Below are positions 1 to 7,525 of a stretch of DNA of 64,000 nt, one piece after another. The translations under genes and the position numbers were made by a program. Source of the DNA: a bacterium (GTDB taxonomy: Bacteria > Elusimicrobiota > Elusimicrobia > Elusimicrobiales > UBA9959); the NCBI GenBank assembly GCA_021811185.1, contig JAJZPL010000007.1, forward strand, positions 1-64,000, read 5' to 3'. A model generated the notes under the pieces. The model made no database searches. It saw nothing but the letters and a program-made list of their open reading frames with translations, and was not told where the DNA came from. How positions within the stretch are numbered: position 1 is the first letter of the stretch; every line of letters begins with the position of its first letter.

Positions 1-2
1 TG

Positions 3-1169
3 CTGGTGGGACTCATGGCGATGGCGAGCAGCGTCAACGCCGCGGGTTTCCGCCTTTCAGAGCAGGACGCTAAGGCGAACGGCATGGGCAATTCGTTCGT
101 AGCCGTGGCCGATAACGCGTCGGCGGTGTGGTACAACCCCGCCGCCATGACCGACCTGGAGAAGACTAACCTCTCCCTCGGTTCCGTAATGGTAAATCCC
201 GCCATGAAGCACGAGTACACCGGCGGTTCGGATGAAATAAAGAATACCCTGCACGTCCCCCCCTACTTATACGCGACCCACAAACTCAACGAGAAATGGG
301 CGCTCGGCTTTGGTTTCAATGCTCCCTTCGGGTTGTCCACCGAATGGGATAAAACGAGCCATGCCAGCGGTGTAGCCACGCTATCCGATATTAAGGCTTT
401 TAACTACAACCTTAACGGAGCGTACAAACTTAACGATAAACTATCGTTCGGCCTGGGCATAGACTACGTCTCACTTGACGCCAAGCTTTACCAGATGGCT
501 GCGCCCACTATGGAGATGCAGCTCTCAGGCACCGGCAATGGCTGGGGCTACAATGCCGCGGCCTTCTACAAGCTGAACGATAAATGGAGCTTCGGCGCCA
601 ACTACCGCAGCCCGGTAAAGGTTCTTATTGACGGCACCGCCAAGGTAACTAACACGCCTAAAGACAACGACGCGAGCACCAAAATAACCCTGCCCGACAC
701 CTTCCAGGTGGGCGCAGGTTATAAGGCGAGCGACAAATGGCTGGTCAGTGCTACTGCCGACTATACCGACTGGGCCACCTACCACGCCCTAAAAATAAAC
801 TCAGCCACATTTGCCGGTGGAACCACCACCGCCTACAAGGGCTGGAAGAGCGTGTGGGCTTTCCGCCTCGGAACAGAGTACAAGTACTCCGACAAGTGGA
901 ACTTCCGCGCCGGTACCTTCTACGACTATAACCCGGTCAAGGAAAAGTACTTCGAGACCCGCGTGCCGGATTCCGATCGCGTGGCCTTCTCCCTTGGCGC
1001 CGGCTATGCCGTTGCCAAGAACATAACGGTAGACCTTTCTTACACCTACCTCATGTTCACGGAAAGAACCATACACGACAGCGTACAGGATCTAGCCACC
1101 AACACGCTCAACGGGAAGTACAAAGCTTCCGCGCACCTTCCCGCGCTCGGCGTCAGCTACAAGTTCTAA
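3..1169 (+). CDS. FadL/OmpP1-family outer-membrane channel, 5' partial
   Basis: Long-chain hydrocarbon/fatty-acid type outer-membrane channel of the FadL/OmpP1/TodX family. The reading frame is open to the left window edge, so the signal-peptide start is missing; what remains is its hydrophobic end (LVGLMAMASSVNAA) followed by the family's N-terminal hatch region with FRLSEQDAKANGMG and VWYNPAAM. The rest alternates short polar turns with aromatic beta strands and ends in a C-terminal phenylalanine (SYKF), as expected for a Bam-inserted barrel. The 388 visible residues are close to family length. The substrate cannot be read from sequence; import of a hydrophobic compound is inferred from the family. 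A strong terminator follows, so it is probably monocistronic or the last gene of its unit. Confidence 0.88.
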   Translation: MVGLMAMASSVNAAGFRLSEQDAKANGMGNSFVAVADNASAVWYNPAAMTDLEKTNLSLGSVMVNPAMKHEYTGGSDEIKNTLHVPPYLYATHKLNEKWALGFGFNAPFGLSTEWDKTSHASGVATLSDIKAFNYNLNGAYKLNDKLSFGLGIDYVSLDAKLYQMAAPTMEMQLSGTGNGWGYNAAAFYKLNDKWSFGANYRSPVKVLIDGTAKVTNTPKDNDASTKITLPDTFQVGAGYKASDKWLVSATADYTDWATYHALKINSATFAGGTTTAYKGWKSVWAFRLGTEYKYSDKWNFRAGTFYDYNPVKEKYFETRVPDSDRVAFSLGAGYAVAKNITVDLSYTYLMFTERTIHDSVQDLATNTLNGKYKASAHLPALGVSYKF

Positions 1170-1196
1170 GAAAAGAACTTAATTCAGGGGATAAAA

Positions 1197-1230
1197 AACC
1201 CCGCGTCCGGAAGGGCGCGGGGTTTTGCTT
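1197..1230 (+). terminator. Rho-independent terminator after the FadL-family gene
   Basis: A perfect 9-bp stem (AACCCCGCG / CGCGGGGTT, 1197-1205 and 1216-1224) with a 10-nt loop is followed by a short T-rich tail. Confidence 0.85.
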
Positions 1231-1325
1231 TGTACGGCCGCATCCGATTTTACGCGGACTTTACATTCGCCCTTTCGTGAATTTATATAATTGAGTCATA
1301 CCTTTCCAGAACAGGAGCGCAAACA

Positions 1326-2690
1326 ATGTCCGAAGCCCCCAACCATCCCGCAGCGTACCGCCGCCGCCGTTTCATGAACTGGTTCCCGCTGGGCCTCACC
1401 TACGCCACTTTCTACATGGGCCGCTACAACCTGAACGTGGCGTCCAAGACCATGATGGACATGTTCCACCTGAACAAGGCGGAATTCGGCACCATCGCCA
1501 CGGCTGGCTTCTGGACCTACGCGCTGTCGGTAATGTTCAACGGCCCCTTGGCTGACCGCATCGGCGGCAAGAAGGCCATCCTGATAGGCGCGGTCGGCGC
1601 CGCCGTCCTGAACCTGGTGATCGGCCTGCTGTTCCTGGGCGGCTGGCAGACCAAGATAATCGTGGGCATGTCGCTCCTGTACGCGGTGAACCAGTACTTC
1701 CAATCCTTCGGCGCGCTGTCGGTGGTGAAGGTGAACGCCCCCTGGTTCCACGTCAAGGAACGCGGCGTGTTCGGCGGGATCTTCGGCATCATGATCTCCG
1801 GCGGCTACTTCCTGGCCATGACGGTGGGCGGCTGGATCCTTTCCACGATGAACTGGTACATGGTCTTCCTTATCCCTTCGGCCGCGATGCTGCTGATGTT
1901 CCTGGTGGACCTGTTCCTGGTAAAGGACAAGCCCAGCGAGGCCGGCCACAACGACTTCAATACCGGAGACGCTACCGCCCACGAAAAGGACCACGCGACG
2001 CCGCTTAAGTTCGGCGAGCTGATGAGGCGCGTATTCACGAACCCCGTCATAGTAACGCTGGCCGTTTCGGAATTCTGCACCGGCTTCGTGCGCCAGGGCC
2101 TGCTTTTGTGGTTCGTCCCCTTCCTGGCCGAAGTGCATAAAGTCGTGCACGGCGGCCTGGCCATCTTCGGCGGAAAGGTAACGCTGTTCACCATAGCCAC
2201 CTCGGGCATAACCATAGGCGGCATTGTGGGCGGCCTGATCTGCGGTTATATTTCCGACAAGCTGTTCCAGTCCCGCCGCCCGCCGGTGGCCTTTATCTTC
2301 TACCTCGGCCAGATAATCTCGCTGTTCATCCTCGGCCAGACCGCCAGCCCGGTGGTGGCTTCCTTTATGATAGGCGTCTGCTGCATGTGGATCTTCGGCG
2401 TGCACGGCATGCTCACCGGCACGGCTTCCATGGACTTCGGCGGCACGCGCGCCGCCTCCACCGTGGCGGGCCTGCTCGACGGGGTGCAGTACCTGGCCAG
2501 CGGCCTTACCGGCTTCCTGATGGGGCATTTCCTGGACAAATGGGGCTGGGCTTCCTGGACCTACATGATCATGCCTTTCTCGCTGATCGGCGCGCTGCTG
2601 ATGACCCGCCTGTGGAACGTAACGCCCGGCAGGAAAACTTCGGAACCGCTGGCAGAGGAACACCGGCCGCTGGTGGAAGACGAAGCTTAA
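1326..2690 (+). CDS. MFS organophosphate:phosphate antiporter (OPA family, GlpT/UhpT-like)
   Basis: Inner-membrane major facilitator of 454 residues with about 12 hydrophobic segments. The N-terminal RRRRFMNWFPLGLTYATFYMG followed by RYNLNVASK is the OPA-family hallmark; members such as GlpT, UhpT and UhpC exchange a sugar or glycerol phosphate for inorganic phosphate, or sense it. The loop after TM2 (NGPLADRIGGKK) is the MFS motif A. A charged central cytoplasmic loop (about residues 205-225) separates the two six-helix halves. A TATAAT box at 1286-1291 and an AGGAG ribosome site at 1313-1317 support the start. The exact substrate cannot be told. It is flanked by terminators and so probably stands alone. 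Confidence 0.85.
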   Translation: MSEAPNHPAAYRRRRFMNWFPLGLTYATFYMGRYNLNVASKTMMDMFHLNKAEFGTIATAGFWTYALSVMFNGPLADRIGGKKAILIGAVGAAVLNLVIGLLFLGGWQTKIIVGMSLLYAVNQYFQSFGALSVVKVNAPWFHVKERGVFGGIFGIMISGGYFLAMTVGGWILSTMNWYMVFLIPSAAMLLMFLVDLFLVKDKPSEAGHNDFNTGDATAHEKDHATPLKFGELMRRVFTNPVIVTLAVSEFCTGFVRQGLLLWFVPFLAEVHKVVHGGLAIFGGKVTLFTIATSGITIGGIVGGLICGYISDKLFQSRRPPVAFIFYLGQIISLFILGQTASPVVASFMIGVCCMWIFGVHGMLTGTASMDFGGTRAASTVAGLLDGVQYLASGLTGFLMGHFLDKWGWASWTYMIMPFSLIGALLMTRLWNVTPGRKTSEPLAEEHRPLVEDEA

Positions 2691-2713
2691 AGCCCGCCCG
2701 GAGCGTAAAAAGC

Positions 2714-2743
2714 GAAGAACCGCGGGACAGCCCGCGGTTCTTC
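2714..2743. terminator. Bidirectional terminator between convergent genes
   Basis: A perfect 13-bp stem (2714-2726 with 2731-2743) and ACAG tetraloop lie between the converging MFS gene and the arsenic operon. The T-run is better on the minus strand (complement of AAAAA at 2706-2710), so it most clearly ends the arsenic operon. Confidence 0.85.
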
Positions 2744-2760
2744 TATGCCCAGGCGGCCGT

Positions 2761-3672
2761 TTAAGGCATGTAGGGTTCGTTCAGCTGCCGCATCTGCCAC
2801 CCTTCCGGGAGCAGGTCGTACACCGACTTCCCCGCGGCCAGGATAGTTTCCTGCAAGGCCCGGTACGGGGCCTCCGAAACGGGGCTGAAGCCGGTGATAT
2901 CCGCCACGGCGGAGAGGGCCTTCCTGCCCTCGGGCGTGCCGGGCAGGGCGGCCAGCGCGGCCTCTATAGCCTGCCGTTTTTCCGGCAGCAGGCTGCGGCG
3001 CACTACTACGGGTTCGTTGGGCACGGTGCCGGTAACGGCCAGCACGCGCAGCTCCGGGCGGCCTTTGGCGGCGTCGGCGTAGGTGGCGGCGGCGTCCGCG
3101 CTGCCGTCGAGCAGGGCGGCCAGGGCGGCTTTATGGCTGCCGGCAAAGACCGGCGTCACTTTCACGCCGGCTTTTTTGAGGAAGACGGAAGGCAGGAAAT
3201 ACCCGCTTATGGAGTAAGGGTCGGAAAAAGCGAATTTCTTCCCGGCCAGGCCCGCGGCGTCCTTAGGCCCCCCGGCCGCTTTGACGAGGATGACGCCGTC
3301 GTACTTGGTCTCCGCCCCGCGGCGGTTAACCTGCAGGGCGGCCTGCACGCGGTACTGCTCGCGGGCCACCAGGTATTCCTCGGTGGTCATAAAAGCCACG
3401 TCGGCCTTGTCCGAGCCCAGCATATCGATGATGTCCAGCGAGGAGGCGGCCGTCTTCAGCTCCACCGTCATGCCGGTCCGCGCGCTCAGGTAATTCTTTA
3501 AAAATACGAGCGGCTCGCGCGTGCCCGCGGGCGCGTGCTCCGGCGACAAAGCCACCACCAGGGGATTCCCTGGGGTTCCGACCGTAGCCTCTTTCCTGTT
3601 GGCGCAGCCGGCCAGAACCAGCGCGGAAACCACACTAACGGCCGCAATACCGCCTATAAATATTTTTTTCAT
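2761..3672 (-). CDS. PhnD-like substrate-binding lipoprotein of the arsenic operon
   Basis: A 303-residue periplasmic binding protein of the phosphate/phosphite/phosphonate (PhnD) family. The N-terminus is a lipoprotein signal with lipobox ALVLAGC, so it is membrane-tethered. Family motifs visible are DPYSISGYFLPSVFLKKAG and GSHKAALAALLDGSADAAAT. I chose the start at 3672, which has a GGGGAA ribosome site; the longer open frame reaching 4233 runs backwards into acr3. It is the last gene of the arsR-IscA-arsC-acr3 operon and has no permease or ATPase beside it, so it may be a sensor or scavenger rather than part of an importer. The mature chain has no cysteine beyond the lipid anchor, unlike the arsenite sensor AioX, so an oxyanion ligand (arsenate, phosphate, phosphonate) is likelier than thiol-bound arsenite. 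That is inference. Confidence 0.82.
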   Translation of the reverse strand: MKKIFIGGIAAVSVVSALVLAGCANRKEATVGTPGNPLVVALSPEHAPAGTREPLVFLKNYLSARTGMTVELKTAASSLDIIDMLGSDKADVAFMTTEEYLVAREQYRVQAALQVNRRGAETKYDGVILVKAAGGPKDAAGLAGKKFAFSDPYSISGYFLPSVFLKKAGVKVTPVFAGSHKAALAALLDGSADAAATYADAAKGRPELRVLAVTGTVPNEPVVVRRSLLPEKRQAIEAALAALPGTPEGRKALSAVADITGFSPVSEAPYRALQETILAAGKSVYDLLPEGWQMRQLNEPYMP

Positions 3673-3734
3673 AAGTTCCCCTTTAGCTTCGCCCCCTATT
3701 TCACTATATCTTGGCGCTGATTTCAAGCCCGCCT

Positions 3735-4805
3735 TCACGCCCCGGCGGGCGCGGCGCAGAACCAATGGCGCGTGCCGTTGCAGAACTTTACCACGCTGAG
3801 CATTACCGGCACCTCCACCAGCACCCCCACCACGCAGGCCAGGGCTGCCCCGGAATCCGGCCCGAAAATGGCTATGGCGGTGGCCACGGCCAGTTCGAAG
3901 AAGTTGCTGGCGCCTATCAGGGCGCCCGGCGCGGCCACACAATACTCCACCTTGAACTTCCTCATAAGGAAGTAAACCAGGCCCGCGTTGAAATAGACCT
4001 GCAGCGTGATGGGCACGGCTATCAGCAGCACGTGGGTGAAGCGCGAGGTAATGTTCTCCGCCTGGAAGGCGAAAATGAAGACCAGCGTGGCCAGCAGCGC
4101 CAGCACGCTCACCGGGTGGAACTTCGGCAGGAATGAATTCTCGAACCAGTCCCGCCCGTGCGCCTTGACCAGGGCCGAGCGCGTGAAAGCCCCGGCGGAA
4201 AGCGGGATGACTATAAAGATGAACACCGCCCACAGCAGCACGGAGAACGGGATGACCAGCGACGAGGCCCCGCCGACCAGGAATTTAACTATAGGCGCGA
4301 AGGCGGCCAGCATGATCAGGTCGTTCACCGCCACCTGCACCAGCGTGTAGGCCGGGTCGCCTTCGGTAAGGTAGCTCCAGACGAAGACCATGGCCGTGCA
4401 CGGCGCCGCGGCCAGGATGATGACCCCGGCGATATACTGCTCCGCCAGCTCCGGCCCGATCCAGGGTGTGAAAATGTGCTTGAAAAAGACCCAGCCCAGC
4501 AGCGCCATGGAGAAGGGCTTTACCAGCCAGTTCACGAAAAGCGTGATCAGCAGGCCCCTGGGCTTCCTTCCGACGTTGGCCAGCGAGCCGAAGTCGATCT
4601 TCAGCATCATCGGGTAGATCATCAGCCAGAGCAGCACGGCTATAGGGATATTGATGTGGGAAGCGGCGCCGAATTCCATGCCCCGCAGCCAGGTGACCAG
4701 GCCCGGGAAGGTTTTCCCGGCCAGCACGCCTATGCCCATACAGGCCGCCACCCAGACGGTAAGGTAGCGCTCGAAAATATTCATCTTTTTAGACGTATCG
4801 CTCAT
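3735..4805 (-). CDS. acr3: ACR3-family arsenite efflux transporter
   Basis: A 356-residue inner-membrane carrier with about ten hydrophobic helices that exports arsenite (or antimonite). Diagnostic ACR3 segments are visible: LAAAPCTAMVFVWSYLT with the conserved cysteine, the NDLIML helix, and IGASNFFELAVATAIAIFGP near the C-terminus. It overlaps arsC by four bases (ATGA), so the two are translationally coupled: ArsC makes arsenite and Acr3 removes it. The C-terminal tail adds two extra cysteines (FCNGTRHWFC), which are not typical and may be incidental. Confidence 0.95.
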   Translation of the reverse strand: MSDTSKKMNIFERYLTVWVAACMGIGVLAGKTFPGLVTWLRGMEFGAASHINIPIAVLLWLMIYPMMLKIDFGSLANVGRKPRGLLITLFVNWLVKPFSMALLGWVFFKHIFTPWIGPELAEQYIAGVIILAAAPCTAMVFVWSYLTEGDPAYTLVQVAVNDLIMLAAFAPIVKFLVGGASSLVIPFSVLLWAVFIFIVIPLSAGAFTRSALVKAHGRDWFENSFLPKFHPVSVLALLATLVFIFAFQAENITSRFTHVLLIAVPITLQVYFNAGLVYFLMRKFKVEYCVAAPGALIGASNFFELAVATAIAIFGPDSGAALACVVGVLVEVPVMLSVVKFCNGTRHWFCAAPAGA

Positions 4806-5230
4806 AGCCGCTCCAGGATCTCCGGCAGTTCTTTTACAAATCGCTTTATCTCGTCGCGGACCCGGCGATAGTGAGGCATGGCGGTTTCGTCCGGTGCGCC
4901 GGGCCCGGAGAGCGTGCCGGGATCGTCGAAACCGCGGTGCAGTTTACGGCCCGCGCCCCAGTAGACGGGGCAGGTCTCGCGGGCATTATCACAGACCGTC
5001 ACCACAAGGTCGAAAGCCTGGTCTTTATATATTTCAAGGGATTTGGGCTTTTGGCCGGAGATGTCCACGCCCGCCTCGGCCATGGCTTTTACCGCGCGCG
5101 GGTCGACTATATCTCCAGGCCGCGTGCCGGCCGAGAAGGCTTCCGCCTTCCCGGCCAGCAGCGCCCTGGCCCAGCCTTCGGCCATCTGGCTGCGGCAGGA
5201 ATTGCCGGTGCAGAGGAAAAGGACTTTCAT
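4802..5230 (-). CDS. arsC: Arsenate reductase, thioredoxin-coupled LMW-phosphatase type
   Basis: Cytoplasmic 142-residue arsenate reductase that converts arsenate to arsenite. The phosphatase-like loop CTGNSCRS (Cys7 to Arg13, CX5R) and the redox pair Cys80 and Cys87 (VCDNARETC) match the Staphylococcus aureus pI258-type enzyme (Cys10, Cys82, Cys89), which is recycled by thioredoxin. The later DDP motif (FDDPG) is also present. Length is normal for the family. It lies between the IscA-like gene and acr3 in the ArsR-controlled operon. Confidence 0.95.
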   Translation of the reverse strand: MKVLFLCTGNSCRSQMAEGWARALLAGKAEAFSAGTRPGDIVDPRAVKAMAEAGVDISGQKPKSLEIYKDQAFDLVVTVCDNARETCPVYWGAGRKLHRGFDDPGTLSGPGAPDETAMPHYRRVRDEIKRFVKELPEILERL

Positions 5231-5242
5231 ACAGGCCCGGGT

Positions 5243-5578
5243 TTAATGCCCGCAGCCGCAATCGCCGCCGCTGCCGCAGTCGCCGCCGCCGCAGCTGTCG
5301 CCGCAGCCGTGGCTGGGCAGACCTTTCAGGATTATGCCGCCAGCGGCGTCGCAGTCGATAGTGGCTTTCTCGAGCTGGGGCGCAGCGTCCTTGTGCACGT
5401 ACAGTTTGAAATCGTTCTTAACGATCTCGGCGTCGTCCTTGTCCGGCTTGGGCGCCAGGTCCATGGCCAGCGAGGGGCCGCAGCAGCCCTCGGTCGTAAA
5501 AATGCGCAGGCAGGAGCCTTTCCCTTCTTCTTTGATCACTTTCTTAAGCGTCTCTATCGCGGCGTCGGTAATTTCCAT
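5243..5578 (-). CDS. IscA/HesB-like protein with cysteine-rich tail, in the arsenic operon
   Basis: A 111-residue protein whose first ~90 residues match the IscA/HesB iron-sulfur or metal-binding fold (MEITDAAIETLKKVI start, GSCLRIFTTEGCCGPS core, LYVHKDAAPQLEKATID). The C-terminal 20 residues are almost only glycine, cysteine and aspartate (GCGDSCGGGDC ... CGCGH), giving at least six extra thiols. The start at 5578 has a good GGAGGAA ribosome site; the longer open frame starting at 5641 runs into arsR. It lies between arsR and arsC, so its role is presumably linked to arsenic: repair of damaged iron-sulfur centres, or thiol buffering of arsenite by the tail. No in-frame TGA is needed, so it is not a selenoprotein form. 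Confidence 0.75.
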   Translation of the reverse strand: MEITDAAIETLKKVIKEEGKGSCLRIFTTEGCCGPSLAMDLAPKPDKDDAEIVKNDFKLYVHKDAAPQLEKATIDCDAAGGIILKGLPSHGCGDSCGGGDCGSGGDCGCGH

Positions 5579-5634
5579 AGCATGTTCCTCCGGTTTTGTC
5601 GTTTTCAGCAAAGTTTTAGTTCGCGGCCTCCGCG

Positions 5635-6009
5635 CTAGCACTTGCAGCCTATCACGCAGACGCCTTTCTCGCGGCGCGCCAGCCTTTCCTTAAGGCGGGC
5701 CAGATCTTTGGCTATCAGCCCGCAGCACGGCGCCGGCCTGACCAGTTTCATAAGATACGCGTTGAGCGGTCCGCGCTCCGCCAGCGTGTACATGGCCCAA
5801 CGGCCTCTCCTCTCTTTCCTTATGATCCCGGCCGCGCAGAGGGCGCCCAGGTAGCGAGAAACGTTATACTGGCTTTCCCCAAGCGCGTCCACCAGTTCGC
5901 ATACGCACAGTTCGCGCCCCGCCCGCGCCAGCAGCGCGGCCGTCCGCAGGCGGTTGCCGTCCCCCAGCGCCTTCAGCGCCTTAAGGCAGGTTTTAAAATC
6001 ATTCCTCAT
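5635..6009 (-). CDS. arsR: ArsR/SmtB-family metalloid-responsive repressor
   Basis: A 124-residue winged-helix repressor. The metal-site sequence ELCVCELVDAL (Cys35, Cys37) sits at the start of the DNA-recognition helix as in classic ArsR, and extra cysteines follow: a CC pair at 95-96 and CVIGCKC at the C-terminus, suggesting more than one thiol site. The start at 6009 (MRNDF) is chosen because the promoter predicts a transcript beginning near 6031, so the upstream in-frame ATG at 6048 lies inside the promoter. It heads the arsenic operon and is divergent from hgcA; it probably represses its own operon through the inverted repeat over the -10 and may also affect hgcAB. Confidence 0.9.
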   Translation of the reverse strand: MRNDFKTCLKALKALGDGNRLRTAALLARAGRELCVCELVDALGESQYNVSRYLGALCAAGIIRKERRGRWAMYTLAERGPLNAYLMKLVRPAPCCGLIAKDLARLKERLARREKGVCVIGCKC

Positions 6010-6029
6010 AGCAGAAGATATGCCGCTCT

Positions 6030-6051
6030 CATATGCTATTATATGCATATG
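6030..6051. promoter_or_regulatory. Inverted repeat over the arsR -10: candidate ArsR operator
   Basis: CATATGC (6030-6036) and GCATATG (6045-6051) form a perfect 7-bp inverted repeat with an 8-bp centre. It covers the TATAAT of the arsR promoter, the usual place for an ArsR/SmtB repressor to bind. Confidence 0.7.
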
Positions 6052-6067
6052 GCAGGCGGCTTGTCAA
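6038..6067 (-). promoter_or_regulatory. Consensus sigma-70 type promoter of the arsenic operon
   Basis: TTGACA (complement at 6062-6067), an 18-bp spacer and TATAAT (complement at 6038-6043). Transcription should begin near 6031, giving a leader of about 22 nt before arsR. Confidence 0.8.
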
Positions 6068-6100
6068 GATACGGGCGCAGCCGGCCGCCGCAACTTGAGG

Positions 6101-6106
6101 TAGAAT
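6101..6106 (+). promoter_or_regulatory. -10-like TAGAAT box just before hgcA (possible leaderless start)
   Basis: TAGAAT ends 7 nt before the hgcA ATG, the same geometry as other probable leaderless genes in this window. No convincing -35 is seen. A weak GAGG at 6097-6100 could instead act as a ribosome site. Confidence 0.45.
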
Positions 6107-6113
6107 ACCAACT

Positions 6114-7109
6114 ATGCCGCAACACGTCCAGAAAATAATTATACTGCCGGCGAGAAAGAGCGCGCCGGCCGGCGGCCCCGAAAGGGCCAGCGCGGACTAC
6201 ACGGCCGCCGACCGCCTGGCCGCCTGGAAAGCCCGCTGGGGAATCAACAGGATGGCGTACCGGGTAAACCCAGGGCTCTATGCCCTTGGCTCGCCCGGGA
6301 GCGAGTCGCCGGTTTTCGCCACCGCTAACTACAAGCTCAGCTTTGACGCCCTCAGAAGGAACCTTAAAGGCGTAAACGCCTGGCTCCTTGTCCTGGACAC
6401 CAAAGGCATAAACGTCTGGTGCGCGGCGGGCAAAGGCGCCTTCGGCACGCTGGAGCTTACGCGCTCTATCAGGGAAACGGGGCTGGAAGAGCTGGTCAGC
6501 CGCCGGGACATCGTTCTCCCCCAGCTGGGCGCGCCGGGCGTAAGCGCCCACAAGGTAAAAGCTTATACCGGCTTCTCCGTGGTCTACGGGCCGGTACGCG
6601 CCGAGGACCTGCCAGAATACCTGCGGCTGGGCGGCAAAGCTACCCCCGGAATGCGCAGGGTGCGGTTCAATTTTTTAGACAGAATGATCTTAGCGCCGGT
6701 GCAGCTGGTTTATTACGGTAAATACTTCCTCCCGGTCTCCCTTCTGTTGTACTTCTTCGGGTTTAAGACCGACGCGGCTTTAACGGCGGGAGCCCTGCTT
6801 GCGGGAACCGTCCTGGTGCCCGCCCTGCTGCCCTGGCTGCCCGGCAGAAGCTTCGCCGTAAAAAGCGCGGCGGCCGGGCTGCTGGTGGCGGCGCTGGTTT
6901 CCTATGCCGGCGGCCTCGCTCTCTACCAGTTCGGCGCCCGGGCTCTAATCTACGCGGCGGCGGCCTCCTACCTCGGCCTGGACTTCACCGGCGCGTCCAC
7001 CTACACCTCTTTGTCCGGCGTTAAGAAAGAAATGCGCCTGGCTATGCCGGCGCAGGCGCTCGCCGCGCTGGCGGGGCTGCTCATGCTGCTCGTTAAGAGG
7101 TATCTATGA
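6114..7109 (+). CDS. hgcA: HgcA, corrinoid methyltransferase of mercury methylation
   Basis: A 331-residue membrane corrinoid protein that transfers a methyl group to Hg(II), working with HgcB. The diagnostic cap-helix motif NVWCAAGK is at residues 100-107, with Cys103 the lower-axial cobalt ligand of the family. Other HgcA landmarks are LVLDTKGI before it and VLPQLGAPGVSAH after it. The soluble corrinoid domain ends near residue 180; the C-terminal half carries about five hydrophobic helices (roughly 190-330), the membrane domain expected of HgcA. The stop overlaps the hgcB start (ATGA), so the pair is coupled. It is divergent from arsR across about 105 bp. All key residues are intact, so I expect a functional protein. 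Confidence 0.96.
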   Translation: MPQHVQKIIILPARKSAPAGGPERASADYTAADRLAAWKARWGINRMAYRVNPGLYALGSPGSESPVFATANYKLSFDALRRNLKGVNAWLLVLDTKGINVWCAAGKGAFGTLELTRSIRETGLEELVSRRDIVLPQLGAPGVSAHKVKAYTGFSVVYGPVRAEDLPEYLRLGGKATPGMRRVRFNFLDRMILAPVQLVYYGKYFLPVSLLLYFFGFKTDAALTAGALLAGTVLVPALLPWLPGRSFAVKSAAAGLLVAALVSYAGGLALYQFGARALIYAAAASYLGLDFTGASTYTSLSGVKKEMRLAMPAQALAALAGLLMLLVKRYL

Positions 7110-7399
7110 CCATGAAATATCTGCGCGGCGTGGCAACGCTGAAGCTGGACGCCGCCAAGTGCAGAGGCTGCGGCATGTGCCTTAACGTCTGCCCGCACGC
7201 CGTGTTCAGGCTTGAAGGCCGCAAAGCCGCCATCGCCGACGCGGACCTCTGCATGGAATGCGGCGCCTGCGCCGCCAACTGCCCGGCGGAAGCGGTCTCC
7301 GTAAAAAAAGGCGTGGGCTGCGCGCAGGCCGTACGGATGGGGTTCCTTAAAGGCACCGAACCGGACTGCGGCTGCGGCGACGATTCTTCCTGCTGCTGA
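7106..7399 (+). CDS. hgcB: HgcB, 2[4Fe-4S] ferredoxin of mercury methylation
   Basis: A 97-residue ferredoxin that reduces the HgcA corrinoid and is thought to hand over Hg(II). Two CX2CX2CX3CP clusters are intact: CRGCGMCLNVCP (Cys19, 22, 25, 29) and CMECGACAANCP (Cys49, 52, 55, 59). The family's extra conserved cysteine is present as Cys72 (KGVGC), and the chain ends in the HgcB-typical CC pair (Cys96-Cys97), with two more cysteines at 88 and 90. An AGAGG ribosome site precedes the start, which overlaps the hgcA stop. With hgcA this gives a complete methylation gene pair. Confidence 0.96.
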   Translation: MTMKYLRGVATLKLDAAKCRGCGMCLNVCPHAVFRLEGRKAAIADADLCMECGACAANCPAEAVSVKKGVGCAQAVRMGFLKGTEPDCGCGDDSSCC

Positions 7400-7460
7400 C
7401 CTCAGCTGCTTTTAACCTCAGGTCCCGGCAGCGAACCGGCACGGAACACGCTTTACCGTG

Positions 7461-7488
7461 TTGCTTTCCCCCCGCCCTTTTGTAGAAT
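7461..7488 (+). promoter_or_regulatory. Promoter of the P-type ATPase gene
   Basis: TTGCTT (7461-7466), a 16-bp spacer and TAGAAT (7483-7488). Initiation near 7495 would exclude the upstream ATG at 7487 and leave a short leader with the AAAGGGAA ribosome site before 7526. Confidence 0.55.
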
Positions 7489-7525
7489 GAAGAAAACGCA
7501 GCCGCTTTCGGTAAAGGGAACGCAT

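Noticed and set aside
3673-4233. N-terminal extension of the PhnD-like gene to 490 residues
   Set aside because: It overlaps acr3 out of frame; the lipoprotein start at 3672 has its own ribosome site.
5243-5578. Selenoprotein form of the HesB-like protein
   Set aside because: No in-frame TGA before the stop; the cysteines are encoded normally.
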